Below, in pieces: positions 41,567-51,033 of a stretch of DNA of 64,000 nucleotides. How positions within the stretch are numbered: position 1 is the first letter of the stretch; every line of letters starts with the position of its first letter. Source of the stretch: Knufia peltigerae (lineage: Eukaryota > Ascomycota > Eurotiomycetes > Chaetothyriales > Trichomeriaceae); NCBI GenBank assembly GCA_030247855.1, contig JAPDRN010000136.1, positions 22,272 to 86,271 of the forward strand. Direction: 5' to 3'. The notes beneath the pieces were generated by a model. The model ran no database searches. It was not told where the DNA came from and saw only the letters and a program-made list of their open reading frames with translations. Made by a program: the position numbers and the translations under genes.

Positions 41567-42127
41567 TCAGCCCGGGCATTTCAGGTACTGCGACAACGTT
41601 GCCTGCCATGCACTGGTCGGGTCGAAGCCTGGCACCAGGCCGCCACCCGTGCCGGTGAAGTTGGACATGCCATGGGCCAGCATGTAGGTGGGGGTATACG
41701 AGGGCGGCCCCACGCGCTTGCTGAAGGTACAGATGCCAGCGACATAGGCGGGCGCCTTGTCGGGGGTCAGCTGCGCCTTCAACGCGCTGTCGAAACGGCC
41801 GAGATTCTCCTCGCCCATGGCCGAACCCGCTATCGCCTTCAGCGCGTTGTAGGCACTGTGTCCGGTCTCGTCAGCGACCCGCTGGCGATCGAAATGGGCG
41901 AATACGCCGGCGATGTTGTAGAGATCGATGGCGTCCTGCATGCGCCCATCCTGCACGCAGCGGGGCAGGGCGTTCATCAGGGCGGCGGGCGAGGTGCCAG
42001 CGGTGATCTGGCTGCGCGACAGGCAGGCGGCAGCGGACGCGTTGCTCTCCTGCTGGGCCTGTGCGAACGGCGCCAGGGCCAACAGCAACAGTCCCAGCGG
42101 TGCGGCGATGCGGGTGTTTCCTTTCAT
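41567..42127 (-). CDS. Exported hypothetical protein
   Basis: This 186-residue protein starts at ATG 42127 with AGGAG 9 nt upstream. A signal peptide ends at about residue 24 (ALAPFAQAQ). The mature part has four Cys (ACLSRSQ, PRCVQDG, GICTFSK and terminal KCPG), suggesting two disulfides, and a helical centre (DAIDLYNIAGVFAHFDRQRV). It is of the type of Xanthomonadaceae conserved secreted proteins with no assigned role. It converges with the M13 peptidase gene and lies 101 bp from the HD-GYP gene upstream. Confidence 0.7.
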   Translation of the reverse strand: MKGNTRIAAPLGLLLLALAPFAQAQQESNASAAACLSRSQITAGTSPAALMNALPRCVQDGRMQDAIDLYNIAGVFAHFDRQRVADETGHSAYNALKAIAGSAMGEENLGRFDSALKAQLTPDKAPAYVAGICTFSKRVGPPSYTPTYMLAHGMSNFTGTGGGLVPGFDPTSAWQATLSQYLKCPG

Positions 42128-42228
42128 GGGTGGTGCTCCTCGTAAGCAGGCGGCCGTCTTTGGCCGGTCATCAGCTTGCGAGGATTGCCGCGGCTGCGCA
42201 AGCGAGGCGCAGCCCGGCATGTGAATGC

Positions 42229-42834
42229 TCAGGCCAGCGCCGGTTCGTGCTTGAGCATGCCGTGGAAACGCTGCAGCACGTACGGATCGATCAGGCCACC
42301 GGCCTGCTCATCGAGTATCCGCAGCACCGTCTCATGCTCCATTGCTGCGCGATAGGGGCGTGCACTGGTCATCGCATCGTAAGCATCGACGATGGTGACG
42401 ATACGTGCGCCCAGCGGGATGTTCTCGCCCTGCAGGCCATCGGGATAGCCGCTGCCATCGAACGCTTCATGGTGGGCGCGGATCAGGCGCGCGACCGGCG
42501 CCGCGTCGCTGCGGCCGGTAGCCAGGAAGATGTGTTCGCCACGCACCGGGTGCTCGCGCATGATCGCGCGCTCTTCATCGCTGTGCCGGCGCGGACTCAG
42601 CAGTACCTCGTCGGGGATGCCGATCTTGCCGATATCGTGGAAGCGCGCGGCCAGGCCGACCTGCGCACAGGCCTCCTCATCCAGGTCGCAATGCAGGGCG
42701 AGGTGCTGTGCAAGAAGGCCCACACGGTCGCAGTGGTGGCGGGTATAGGCATCTCGCATCTGCAGAGACATCGACAGGGCGTCGATCAGGCAGGCCTGCG
42801 CGTGCAGGAGGTCGGGAGGTCTTGACTGGGGCAT
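42229..42834 (-). CDS. HD-GYP domain phosphodiesterase
   Basis: This 201-residue protein consists almost entirely of an HD-GYP domain, which hydrolyses cyclic-di-GMP. Metal-binding HD is in ARFHDIGKIGIPDEVLLSP. The GYP signature is present in HHEAFDGSGYPDGL, followed by IPLGARIVTIVDAYDAMTSA. There is no receiver or sensor domain, so it may be constitutive or work with a partner. It may counter the globin-coupled cyclase at 32152. The start at 42834 is the frame's first ATG; alternatives inside are possible. Confidence 0.9.
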   Translation of the reverse strand: MPQSRPPDLLHAQACLIDALSMSLQMRDAYTRHHCDRVGLLAQHLALHCDLDEEACAQVGLAARFHDIGKIGIPDEVLLSPRRHSDEERAIMREHPVRGEHIFLATGRSDAAPVARLIRAHHEAFDGSGYPDGLQGENIPLGARIVTIVDAYDAMTSARPYRAAMEHETVLRILDEQAGGLIDPYVLQRFHGMLKHEPALA

Positions 42835-42874
42835 CGGAACTGGCGGCGCGGCGAAGCCGCGCAGAAAACGGAAA

Positions 42875-42892
42875 GGCCCGCGAGAGCGGGCC
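42875..42892 (-). terminator. Intrinsic terminator of the 43019 lipoprotein gene
   Basis: Read on the minus strand, GGCCCGC TCTC GCGGGCC is followed by TTTCCGTTTT. It lies 127 bp after the lipoprotein stop. Confidence 0.75.
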
Positions 42893-43018
42893 GGGGCGGC
42901 GCATAGGGTACCCGCATCGGTGTCGCGCGGGGCGCATCGACGGTATCGCGTGGGGCCGTGCGTTCAGTCACGCAGCGTGTCGTCGCCCCGGTCGCATCGG
43001 CAACCGGGGTGGCGTGGC

Positions 43019-43534
43019 TCAGCCGGTGGTCTGCAGGTGGATGCGATGGGCTTTGGCGAAAGCGTCCTGCGCGTCGCTCAGGGTCTGCATGTCTTCGTCC
43101 ATCTTGGTCACGGCCTCATCCAGCGTCTGCAGCAGCGGGGTGACCTGTTCTTCGCTGTAGCCATCGGGCAGGGCAGCCAGCTGTTCCATCACCGCGAACA
43201 TCTGTTCGGTGCTCTTCAGGGAATCGAGCAGGTTCTGGTGCAGTGCATCGGCGTCCTTGCCATGGGTGAACTGCTGGACGAAGACCAGCCGGTCGGCGAT
43301 CTCCTGGTGCGCGTTCTTCAGGCCGAAGCGGTGCTGCTGCATGCTCTTGCCATCCTGCAGCGACGCATGGAAGGACTCGCCGTTCGGGCCGTTGGTCCAT
43401 TGTTCGACCATGCTGACCGTGCCGTTCCAGCTGGCGACATTTTCGTGCAGGTAATCACGGTTGCTCATGCCGCTGTGGCAGGCGGCCAGCAGGCCCAGGC
43501 TGGTGGCGAGCAGAAGGGGGGCGAAACGATTCAC
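43019..43534 (-). CDS. Putative lipoprotein of unknown function
   Basis: This 171-residue protein has a lipobox (LLAAC, Cys at residue 19) after a typical signal. The mature part is almost fully helical with Gln, Asp and Met-rich stretches (QQFTHGKDADALHQNLLDSL, then EAVTKMDEDMQTLSDAQDAF), consistent with a helical bundle. No family is named. It lies 82 bp upstream of the mfd stop on the same strand and may have its own promoter. It ends in a terminator at 42875. Envelope location is predicted only from the signal. Confidence 0.75.
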   Translation of the reverse strand: MNRFAPLLLATSLGLLAACHSGMSNRDYLHENVASWNGTVSMVEQWTNGPNGESFHASLQDGKSMQQHRFGLKNAHQEIADRLVFVQQFTHGKDADALHQNLLDSLKSTEQMFAVMEQLAALPDGYSEEQVTPLLQTLDEAVTKMDEDMQTLSDAQDAFAKAHRIHLQTTG

Positions 43535-43616
43535 GGCAACACTCCTTGTCGCGGGCGCGGTAAACGGAAAGGGTGCCGGTCTGCCGCCCGCGGCGGACCG
43601 GAACCTTGGAGATCGA

Positions 43617-46600
43617 TCAGCGCAGGGCCAGGGTCAGCAGCAGCGCACGTGCGGCGTTGAAGCGGTCTTCGGGCAGCGGCAGCGGATGCTTGACGCGCAG
43701 CTTGTCCGGACCGTCCATGGCATAGAGGTTCGGTTGTTTCTGGATGAGCTGGATCACCGCCATCGGATCGATGTTCGGCTTGGATTCGAACACGATGCGG
43801 CCACCGTTCTCGCCCAGGTCCAGCTTGCGGATGCCCAGCGTGCTGGCCTGCAGCTTCAGTTCTGCGATGGCGAACAGGTTCTTGGCCGCATCCGGCAGCA
43901 GGCCGAAACGATCGATCATCTCCACCTGCAGCTCGCGCAGCGCGTCGCTGTCGCGCGCGCTGGAAATGCGCTTGTACAGCGTCAGGCGGGTGTGCACGTC
44001 CGGCAGGTAGTCGTCCGGAATCAGCGCCGGCACATGCAGTTCGACCTCGGCGCCACGCACTTCTTCGCCGGCATCGATGTCGGGCAGATGGCCCTGCTTG
44101 ATGCTGCGCACGGCGCGTTCCAGCAGCTCGGTGTACAGGCTGAAGCCCACTTCCGCCATCTGCCCGCTCTGGTCCTCGCCCAGCAGTTCGCCGGCACCGC
44201 GGATCTCCAGATCGTGGGTCGCCAGGGTGAAGCCGGCGCCCAGTTCGTCCATCGATGCGATTGCTTCCAGGCGTTTTTCCGCATCCGGCGTAATCGAGCG
44301 ACGGTCCGGTACAACCAGGTAGGCATAGGCGCGGTGGTGCGAACGACCGACGCGGCCACGCAGCTGGTGCAGCTGGGCCAGGCCGAAGCGGTCGGCACGG
44401 TTGATGATGATGGTGTTGGCGTTGGGAATGTCGATGCCCGATTCGATGATCGTGGTCGACAGCAGCACGTTGAAGCGCTGCTTCTGGAAGTCCAGCATCA
44501 CCTTTTCCAGTTCGCGCTCGGGCATCTGCCCATGGGCGATGCCGATGCGCGCTTCGGGCACCAGTTCGGACAGCTCACGCTGCATGCGGCCGATGCTTTC
44601 CACATCGTTGTGCAGGAAATACAGCTGGCCACCGCGTGCCAGCTCGCGCTGGAAGGCTTCGCGCAGCAGCGCGTTGTCCCACTGGGTGATGAAGGTCTGC
44701 ACCGCCAGCCGGTTCGGCGGCGGAGTGGCGATGATCGACAGATCGCGCAGGCCGGCCATGGCCATGTTCAGCGTGCGCGGAATCGGCGTGGCGGTCAGGG
44801 TCAGCAGGTGCACGTTGGCACGCAGTGCCTTCAGCGCCTCCTTCTGGCGCACGCCGAAGCGCTGCTCCTCGTCGACGACGACCATGCCCAGGTCCTTGAA
44901 CTTCACGTCCGGCTGCAGCAGGCGATGGGTGCCGACGATGACGTCGATGGTGCCGGCGGCGACCTTCTCCAGCTCGGCCTTGATCTCCTTGGCGCTCTTG
45001 AAGCGCGACAGCACCTCGACCTTCATCGGATAGTCGGCGAAGCGGTCGCGGAAATTGCGGTAATGCTGTTCGGCCAGCAGCGTGGTCGGCACCAGCACCG
45101 CCACCTGCTTGCCAGCGCTGGCGGCGGCGAATGCAGCACGCACGGCCACTTCGGTCTTGCCGAAGCCCACGTCGCCACAGACCACACGGTCCATCGGCTG
45201 GCTGCTGGCCAGGTCACGCAGGGTGGCGTCGATGGCGGCCAGCTGGTCCGGGGTTTCCTCGAACGGGAAACCGGCGGCGAACGGCTCGTACATCGCGCGG
45301 TCCACCTGCAGTGCCAGTCCGGCACGCGCCTGGCGGCGGGCCTGGATCTCCAGCAGCTCGGCGGCCACGTCGCGCACCTTCTCGGCAGCCTTGCGCTTGG
45401 CCTTGCTCCACTGCTCGCCACCCAGTGAATGCAGTGGCGCGGTTTCGGCGGAAGCGCCGGAATAGCGGCTGATCAGGTGCAGCTGCGCGACCGGCACGTA
45501 CAGGCGGTCGCCCTTGGCGTACTCGATTTCGAGGAACTCGCCGGGCATGCCGCCGACGTCCATCGCGATCAGTCCGCGGTAGCGGCCGACGCCATGGTCC
45601 TCGTGCACGATCGGCGCGCCTTCGGTCAGTTCGCCGAGATCGCGGATGATCGCTTCCGGCTCACGTCCGGCACGGCGCGTACGGCGCGTGCTGCCTGCGC
45701 GCTCGGGGAACAGCTGGCGCTCGGTCAGCACCGCGATGTGCGGCGCATCCAAGGCGAAGCCGTCTTCCAGCGGCGCCACGGCAATGGCGAAACGTTCGTC
45801 GCTGGCGAGGAAGGACAGCAGGTCGGCCACCACCGGCGGCTTCAGCTCGGCGGCCAGCAGCACTTCCAGCAGGGCTTCGCGGCGACCGGGCGAATCGGCG
45901 GCAATCAGCACACGGCCGGGGTAATGGCCGAGGAAGGATTTCAGTGCGTCACCGGCTGGTGCTTCGCGCGCGGCCACCGGCAGCGGCGGCAACGGCTGGT
46001 CGCCCAGCGCATGCGCCTCGGCAATGCGCGCGTGATCGGCAGCCCAGACTTCGATGCGCGGTGCGTCGTTCAGGCGCTCGCGCAGCAGGTCCGGCGACAG
46101 GTACAGCGCCGACGGTGGCAGCAACGGCCGTTCAACATCATGGCGGCGTTGCTCGTAGCGCTCGCCGGTCTGCGTCCAGAAGGTCTCTGCCGCTTCAGCG
46201 GCGCCGACGCAGACCACCGGCAGGCTGCCAGCAGGCAGGTAGTCGAACAGGGTGGCGGTGCGCTCGAAGAACAGCGGCAGGTAGTACTCGATGCCGGCCG
46301 GCGCCAGGCCCGATTTCAGATCCTGGTACAGCGAACTGCGCCGGGTATCAACGTCGAAGCGCTCGCGCAGGGTGGCCAGCACCCGGGCGATGCTGGCGTC
46401 GTCCATCGGCACTTCGCGGCCGGGCAGCATATGCACCGCCTGGACCTTGTCCAGCGAGCGCTGGCTTTCCGGATCAAATGCACGGATCGAATCGATGTCC
46501 TCGTCCAGCAGCTCCACCCGCAGCGGCTCGTCGGCGCCCATCGGATAGACGTCGAGCAGGCCGCCACGCACGGCGAAATCACCCGGGTCCATCACCTGCG

Positions 46601-47081
46601 GCACGTTGCGATAACCGGCGCTTTCGAGGCGACGCTTCTCCGCTTCCAGGTCCAGGCGCTGGCCGACTTCAAGATTGAAGCTGCCGCCGATGACGTAGCT
46701 GCGGGGTGCCAGCTGCTGCAGCAGGGTCTGCACCGGCACCACCACCAGGCCACGCTTCAGCGTGGGCAGGCGGTGCAGGGCCGACAGGCGCTGCGAAATG
46801 ATGTCCGGATGCGGGCTGAAGCGGTCGTAGGGCAGCGTTTCCCAGTCCGGGAACGCCACCACCGGCAGGCTCGGGTCGCCTCCCAGCAGGGTGTGCAGAT
46901 CCGCTTCGATCTGGTTGGCACCGTGGTTGTCACGGGCCACCACCAGTACCGGGGCGTCATGCGTGCGCGCGGCCTGGGCCAGATACCAGGCCAGGGCAGT
47001 GGGCGAGGTGGGGGCGCGCCACCAGGCGCGGAGCTGGCCGGCACGTGGCAACGGCGGGGCGGGGAATGGAGTACGCGACAT
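43617..47081 (-). CDS. mfd: Transcription-repair coupling factor Mfd
   Basis: This 1154-residue protein displaces RNA polymerase stalled at lesions and recruits UvrA. Domains in order: UvrB-homologous N-terminal region (about 1-350), a middle domain, the RNA polymerase-interacting CarD-like domain (about 490-560, EDHGVGRYRGLIAMDV), then helicase motifs: Walker A GDVGFGKTEVAV near residue 635, VPTTLLAEQHY, DEEQRFGVRQ near 737, TATPIPRTLNMA, and QLRGRVGRSHHRAYAYL. The C-terminal TRCF domain completes it. The length agrees with E. coli Mfd (1148). It appears intact. Confidence 0.97.
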   Translation of the reverse strand: MSRTPFPAPPLPRAGQLRAWWRAPTSPTALAWYLAQAARTHDAPVLVVARDNHGANQIEADLHTLLGGDPSLPVVAFPDWETLPYDRFSPHPDIISQRLSALHRLPTLKRGLVVVPVQTLLQQLAPRSYVIGGSFNLEVGQRLDLEAEKRRLESAGYRNVPQVMDPGDFAVRGGLLDVYPMGADEPLRVELLDEDIDSIRAFDPESQRSLDKVQAVHMLPGREVPMDDASIARVLATLRERFDVDTRRSSLYQDLKSGLAPAGIEYYLPLFFERTATLFDYLPAGSLPVVCVGAAEAAETFWTQTGERYEQRRHDVERPLLPPSALYLSPDLLRERLNDAPRIEVWAADHARIAEAHALGDQPLPPLPVAAREAPAGDALKSFLGHYPGRVLIAADSPGRREALLEVLLAAELKPPVVADLLSFLASDERFAIAVAPLEDGFALDAPHIAVLTERQLFPERAGSTRRTRRAGREPEAIIRDLGELTEGAPIVHEDHGVGRYRGLIAMDVGGMPGEFLEIEYAKGDRLYVPVAQLHLISRYSGASAETAPLHSLGGEQWSKAKRKAAEKVRDVAAELLEIQARRQARAGLALQVDRAMYEPFAAGFPFEETPDQLAAIDATLRDLASSQPMDRVVCGDVGFGKTEVAVRAAFAAASAGKQVAVLVPTTLLAEQHYRNFRDRFADYPMKVEVLSRFKSAKEIKAELEKVAAGTIDVIVGTHRLLQPDVKFKDLGMVVVDEEQRFGVRQKEALKALRANVHLLTLTATPIPRTLNMAMAGLRDLSIIATPPPNRLAVQTFITQWDNALLREAFQRELARGGQLYFLHNDVESIGRMQRELSELVPEARIGIAHGQMPERELEKVMLDFQKQRFNVLLSTTIIESGIDIPNANTIIINRADRFGLAQLHQLRGRVGRSHHRAYAYLVVPDRRSITPDAEKRLEAIASMDELGAGFTLATHDLEIRGAGELLGEDQSGQMAEVGFSLYTELLERAVRSIKQGHLPDIDAGEEVRGAEVELHVPALIPDDYLPDVHTRLTLYKRISSARDSDALRELQVEMIDRFGLLPDAAKNLFAIAELKLQASTLGIRKLDLGENGGRIVFESKPNIDPMAVIQLIQKQPNLYAMDGPDKLRVKHPLPLPEDRFNAARALLLTLALR

Positions 47082-47122
47082 TGACCGCTGATTTTAGCAG
47101 AAGCCTGATCGAAGCCCGCTGC

Positions 47123-47195
47123 GTAGTGCCGGCCGCTGGCCGGCAGCTCATGATGCTGCGGGGTATCCGTGGAGCCGGCCAGCGGCCGGCGCTAC
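47123..47195. repeat. SMAG-type inverted repeat dimer
   Basis: A GTAG head (47123) precedes TGCCGGCC GCT GGCCGGCA (47127-47145). A second, oppositely oriented copy reads GCCGGCC AGC GGCCGGC GCTAC (47174-47195). The two face each other around a 28-bp spacer, the classic REP-dimer arrangement, between mfd and the GNAT gene. Confidence 0.75.
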
Positions 47196-47228
47196 CGAAC
47201 GCGTGCCGGGCAGGGCCCGGCACTGCCG

Positions 47229-47774
47229 TCAGTTGTCCAGTTCCAGCACCATCCGCACCAGGCCTTCGGCCCCGTTCGGGTGTGGTACCGGCTTGAAGCC
47301 CAGCGAGGCGGCCAGCTGCTTCATCGGCTCGTTCTCGGCAGCAACATCGCCATACAGGCGGTCCAGGTACTTGCCGCGGCCCCATTTCACCAGCTTGCGC
47401 ATCAGCTGGCGGCCCAGGCCCTGACCGATCAGGAACCGGCTGATCAGGATTGCGTACTCGGCTTCGCGGGTACCGGGGATGATCGAGGCACGGGCCACCG
47501 CGCCGACCACGGCCTCACCGGCCGGCAGCGACTCGGCGGCGACCAGAGTGATCTCGGTCTTCGGGTTGGGGTGGGTCAGGCGCTGGGTGGTTTCCGGTGA
47601 CAGCTCGGTCACCGATTGCAGGAAACGGTCGCGGATTTCTTCCGGCCCGAACAGGCTGAAGGCGGCCTGCAGCGGCGCGCCATCTTCGGGACGGATGGGG
47701 CGGATCAGCAGCTCGTGGCCGCTGGGAGCCTTGAAGATCTCATGCCAGGGCGGCATGCGGTTGCGAGTGGCCAT
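47229..47774 (-). CDS. GNAT-family N-acetyltransferase
   Basis: This 181-residue single-domain GNAT starts MATRNRMPPWHEIFKAPSGH. The acetyl-CoA-binding segment is clear (ISRFLIGQGLGRQLMRKLVK with the QGLGR pyrophosphate loop), followed by ENEPMKQLAASLGF. It is of the stand-alone type related to the C-terminal domain of PatZ/Pka-like protein acetyltransferases, which often start with RPIRPEDG, as seen here at residues 25-32. The target could be a protein lysine or small amine; not determinable. It is upstream of mfd on the same strand, with the repeat dimer between. Confidence 0.85.
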   Translation of the reverse strand: MATRNRMPPWHEIFKAPSGHELLIRPIRPEDGAPLQAAFSLFGPEEIRDRFLQSVTELSPETTQRLTHPNPKTEITLVAAESLPAGEAVVGAVARASIIPGTREAEYAILISRFLIGQGLGRQLMRKLVKWGRGKYLDRLYGDVAAENEPMKQLAASLGFKPVPHPNGAEGLVRMVLELDN

Positions 47775-47869
47775 ACCGGGTGATTCCTTGGTGGTCCATC
47801 GATTGTGTCATCACCGGGGCTGTATTCCGTGAACGAAAGGCTCACGGTTGTACAGCCTCGTGAAGGCCC

Positions 47870-48727
47870 TTATTCGGCCGTCTTCAGCCAGTCCAGGCGG
47901 GTGCTGGCACCGGGTTCGCCCAGATGCTGGCGCAGCGCCGGCAGGGCCGGGCCGACCACGCGGTCGAACTGCCAGGGGGCATTGAGCACCAGCATGCCAC
48001 TGCCGTTGAGGCGCAGCGGCGAGTCGTCGGGGCGCACCAGGAACTCGATGGTCACGGCCGACTTCACCGGCAGTGCGGCGGCCTTGCGCAGGAAATGCAG
48101 GATGGTGCGGCGCTGCTTGATCGGGAACCAGACCGCACAGGTGGCCTGCGGCCAGCGCGCCAGGGTCTCGGCCAGTGCCGCGAGGACCGCCTGGTACTCG
48201 GCGTCCTGGGCCTCGTAGGGCGGGTCGATCAGGACCAGGCCGCGGCCGATCTTGGCGCCGTTGGCCTTGGGCGGCAGCAGCGAGCGCAGCAGTGCGTAGC
48301 CGTCACCGGGGTGTACGCCGACGCGGCTGTCATGGGCGAACAGGGTCTTCAGCGACGCGGCTTCGTCCTCCTGCAGCTCGCACACCGCCATGCGGTCCTG
48401 CGGGCGCATGGCCTGCGCGCTGAGCAGCGGCGAGCCGGGGTAGGCGATCATCGCGCCGACCGGATTGTCGGCCTGCACCGCCTTCAGGTAGCGCTCGACC
48501 ACCTCGGGCAGCTTGGGCTGGGCCATCAGCCGCATGACCCCGGATTCGGCCTCAAGGGTCTTGCGGCTTTCTTCGCTGGCCAGCAGGTAGCGGCCGGCAC
48601 CGCCGTGGGTGTCGAGCACGAAGAACGGGCTGTCCTTGCGCTTGAAGCTGTCGATCAGGGCCAACTGCACGATGTGCTTGAGGACATCGGCGTGGTTGCC
48701 GGCATGGAAGGCGTGGCGATAGTTCAT
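47870..48727 (-). CDS. rlmJ: 23S rRNA (adenine-2030-N6)-methyltransferase
   Basis: This 285-residue enzyme starts MNYRHAFHAGNHADVLKHIV, the diagnostic N-terminus of RlmJ. The catalytic DPPYE motif (LVLIDPPYEAQDAEYQ) and SAM-binding DTHGGAGRYLL are present. It methylates A2030 of 23S rRNA. I chose ATG 48727; seven residues upstream are also open but do not match the family. It is divergent from creB with 47 bp between starts. Confidence 0.95.
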   Translation of the reverse strand: MNYRHAFHAGNHADVLKHIVQLALIDSFKRKDSPFFVLDTHGGAGRYLLASEESRKTLEAESGVMRLMAQPKLPEVVERYLKAVQADNPVGAMIAYPGSPLLSAQAMRPQDRMAVCELQEDEAASLKTLFAHDSRVGVHPGDGYALLRSLLPPKANGAKIGRGLVLIDPPYEAQDAEYQAVLAALAETLARWPQATCAVWFPIKQRRTILHFLRKAAALPVKSAVTIEFLVRPDDSPLRLNGSGMLVLNAPWQFDRVVGPALPALRQHLGEPGASTRLDWLKTAE

Positions 48728-48774
48728 GGGCGGCAGTGTACGGGGCACGGGCCGCAGCGGCTATGCTGCGCGCC

Positions 48775-49488
48775 ATGACAGCCCCTGTTACCCATGTCCT
48801 GGTGGTCGAAGACGAAGCGGCCATCGCCGAAACCGTGCTCTATGCGCTGCGCAGCGAAGGCTATGCGGCCAGCCATTGCCTGCTGGGCGGGCTGGCCCTG
48901 CAGCAGCTGCAGGCCGGCGATATCGACCTGGTGGTGCTGGATGTGGGCCTGCCGGACCTCAGTGGTTTCGAGGTCTGCCGCCGGCTGCGGGCCCTGCCGG
49001 GGCCCGTGGCGCAGGTGCCGGTGATCTTCCTGACCGCGCGCAACGACGAACTCGACCGCGTGCTGGGCCTGGAGCTGGGGGCGGACGACTACATGGCCAA
49101 GCCGTTCTCGCCGCGCGAGCTGGTGGCGCGGGTGCGCGCCCGCCTGCGGCGTGCCATACCCGCTCCGGCCGCCCTGGGCGCCGAGACCGGCTGGCAGGAG
49201 CATGGTGCCTTCGCCATTGATCGCGATGGCCGTCGCATCCGCTTCCAGGGCCACGCGCTGGACCTGACTCGCTATGAATATGCGTTGCTGGAAGCGCTGC
49301 TGCAGCGCCCCGGCGCGATCCTCAGCCGTGCCCAGCTGATGGACCGTGGCTGGGACAGCGCCGCCGACAGCGCTGACCGCACCGTCGACACCCACGTCAA
49401 GACGTTGCGCGCCAAGCTGCGTGCGGCCGGCGCCAGCGGTGAACCGATCCGCACCCATCGCGGCCTCGGCTACGCCCTGGAGGTCTGA
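48775..49488 (+). CDS. creB: Response regulator CreB
   Basis: This 237-residue OmpR-type regulator starts MTAPVTHVLVVEDEAAIAE. The receiver has the phospho-Asp in LVVLDVGLPDLSG, Thr in FLTARND and Lys in DYMAKPFSPREL. The winged-helix C-terminus ends RTVDTHVKTLRAKL...RTHRGLGYALEV. It is encoded with creC (3 bp apart) and creD, the standard CreBCD set that regulates envelope and beta-lactam responses in gammaproteobacteria. A CreB-like box lies before creD at 50954. Confidence 0.93.
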   Translation: MTAPVTHVLVVEDEAAIAETVLYALRSEGYAASHCLLGGLALQQLQAGDIDLVVLDVGLPDLSGFEVCRRLRALPGPVAQVPVIFLTARNDELDRVLGLELGADDYMAKPFSPRELVARVRARLRRAIPAPAALGAETGWQEHGAFAIDRDGRRIRFQGHALDLTRYEYALLEALLQRPGAILSRAQLMDRGWDSAADSADRTVDTHVKTLRAKLRAAGASGEPIRTHRGLGYALEV

Positions 49489-49491
49489 CGC

Positions 49492-50952
49492 GTGCGTCTG
49501 GTCCTGAAACTGTTCCTGGGCTTCTTCCTGATCGTGGGCATCGCCGCGTTCTTCGTGATGCGCGTGTTCGTCAACGAAGTGAAGCCAGGCGTGCGCCAGG
49601 CGATGGAATCGACCCTGGTGGATGCGGCCAACGTGCTGGCCGAGATGGCCGCCGCCGACGTCAAGGCAGGCACCATCCGCAACGGCAGCTTCACCCGCAA
49701 CCTGGCCAAGGCCCGGCAGCGCGACCTGAAGGCGATGGTCTGGCGCTTCCCCAAGCGCGCGCTGGACTACCGGGTGACGATCACCGACGCCAAGGGCATC
49801 GTGATCTACGATTCGCTGGGCCGCGATGTGGGCCGCGACAATTCGCGCTGGAACGATGTCTATCGCACCCTGCGCGGCGAGTATGGTGCGCGCTCCAGCC
49901 CGGAAACGCCGGGTGATGACAGCAATACGGTGATGCACGTGGCCGCGCCGGTGTACGACCCGGTCGATGGCAGCACCCTGATCGGCGTGCTCAGCCTGGC
50001 CCAGCCGAACCGCAGCATCGACCCGTTCATTGCCGCCAGCCAGCGCGCCATCATCGAACGTGGCGCGTGGCTGATCGGCCTGTCGGCGCTGGTGGGCGTG
50101 CTGGTGACCATGTGGCTGACCAACGGCCTGGGCCAGCTCAGCCGCTATGCGCGGGCGGTCAGCGCCGGTGAACCGGTGCCACCGCCGAAGCGCCGCAACG
50201 ATGAGATCGGCGAGCTTGGCCAGGCACTGGAGACGATGCGGCGCAAGCTGGAAGGCAAGGCGTACGTCGAACAGTACGTGCAATCGCTGACCCACGAGAT
50301 GAAAAGCCCGTTGGCGGCGATCCGTGGTGCCGCCGAACTGCTGCAGGAGCCGATGGCCGACGCCGACCGCGCGCATTTCGCCCGCAGCATCGTCGACCAG
50401 CAGGAGCGGCTGACCGAAACCATCGACAAGCTGCTGGCGCTGGCCGAGGTCGAGCAGCACGGCTGGTTGCAGACCCGTGATCCGATCGCCTTGCCCGTGC
50501 TGCTGCAGGAAGCCGCAGCGGCGGCGCAGGTACGCGCGCAGGCCGCAGGTGTCGAGCTGCTTATCGATCAGGCGCCTGATCTGCGCGTGCAGGGCGATGG
50601 CTATCTGCTGCGACAAGCGCTGCACAACCTGATCGACAACGCCATTGCGTTCTCGCCGCCCGGGGCACAGGTGCAGCTGGATGCACAACGGGACGGGCAG
50701 GGCGTACGCCTGCAGGTTGCCGACCGTGGCGCGGGCATTCCTGATTACGCACGCGAGCGCGTGTTCGAGCGCTTCTATTCGCTGGCCCGACCCGGCACCG
50801 GCCGCCGCAGTTCCGGCCTCGGCCTGCCCTTCGTGCAGGAAGTCGCGCGCCTGCATGACGGCCGCGCCAGCCTGCAGCCGCGAGAAGCAGGCGGCACCGT
50901 GGCCAGCCTGTGGTTGCCGCTGGCTATACCAGGGCAGCGTCCGCGGCGCTGA
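49492..50952 (+). CDS. creC: Sensor histidine kinase CreC
   Basis: This 486-residue inner-membrane kinase starts at GTG (MRLVLKLFLGFFLIVGIAA). TM1 is about 6-24, the periplasmic sensor domain about 30-180 (VTITDAKGIVIYDSLG resembles a PAS-like/CACHE region), TM2 about 185-207, then a HAMP domain. The H box is SLTHEMKSPLAAIRGAAELL, followed by N box HNLIDNAIAFSPPGA and G2 RRSSGLGLPFVQEV. It should phosphorylate CreB in the two-component system. The gene is 3 bp after creB. Confidence 0.93.
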   Translation: MRLVLKLFLGFFLIVGIAAFFVMRVFVNEVKPGVRQAMESTLVDAANVLAEMAAADVKAGTIRNGSFTRNLAKARQRDLKAMVWRFPKRALDYRVTITDAKGIVIYDSLGRDVGRDNSRWNDVYRTLRGEYGARSSPETPGDDSNTVMHVAAPVYDPVDGSTLIGVLSLAQPNRSIDPFIAASQRAIIERGAWLIGLSALVGVLVTMWLTNGLGQLSRYARAVSAGEPVPPPKRRNDEIGELGQALETMRRKLEGKAYVEQYVQSLTHEMKSPLAAIRGAAELLQEPMADADRAHFARSIVDQQERLTETIDKLLALAEVEQHGWLQTRDPIALPVLLQEAAAAAQVRAQAAGVELLIDQAPDLRVQGDGYLLRQALHNLIDNAIAFSPPGAQVQLDAQRDGQGVRLQVADRGAGIPDYARERVFERFYSLARPGTGRRSSGLGLPFVQEVARLHDGRASLQPREAGGTVASLWLPLAIPGQRPRR

Positions 50953-50953
50953 C

Positions 50954-50969
50954 TTCACACTCGCTTCAA
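50954..50969 (+). promoter_or_regulatory. CreB-binding (cre-tag) candidate before creD
   Basis: TTCAC, six bases, TTCAA. The E. coli CreB tag is TTCAC-N6-TTCAC, so 9 of 10 specified bases match. The site lies 65 bp upstream of the creD start, at the expected place for CreB activation. Confidence 0.6.
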
Positions 50970-51033
50970 ATTCGCCACAAACCCTGCTCACCGCCACGGT
51001 CCATCCTGCAGTCCTCTCCAACGAGGACGGACG

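Noticed and set aside
43461..47084. Two long plus-strand frames antisense to mfd
   Set aside because: Gln/His/Arg-rich shadow translations typical of the opposite strand of high-GC genes; mfd on the minus strand is complete and carries all motifs.
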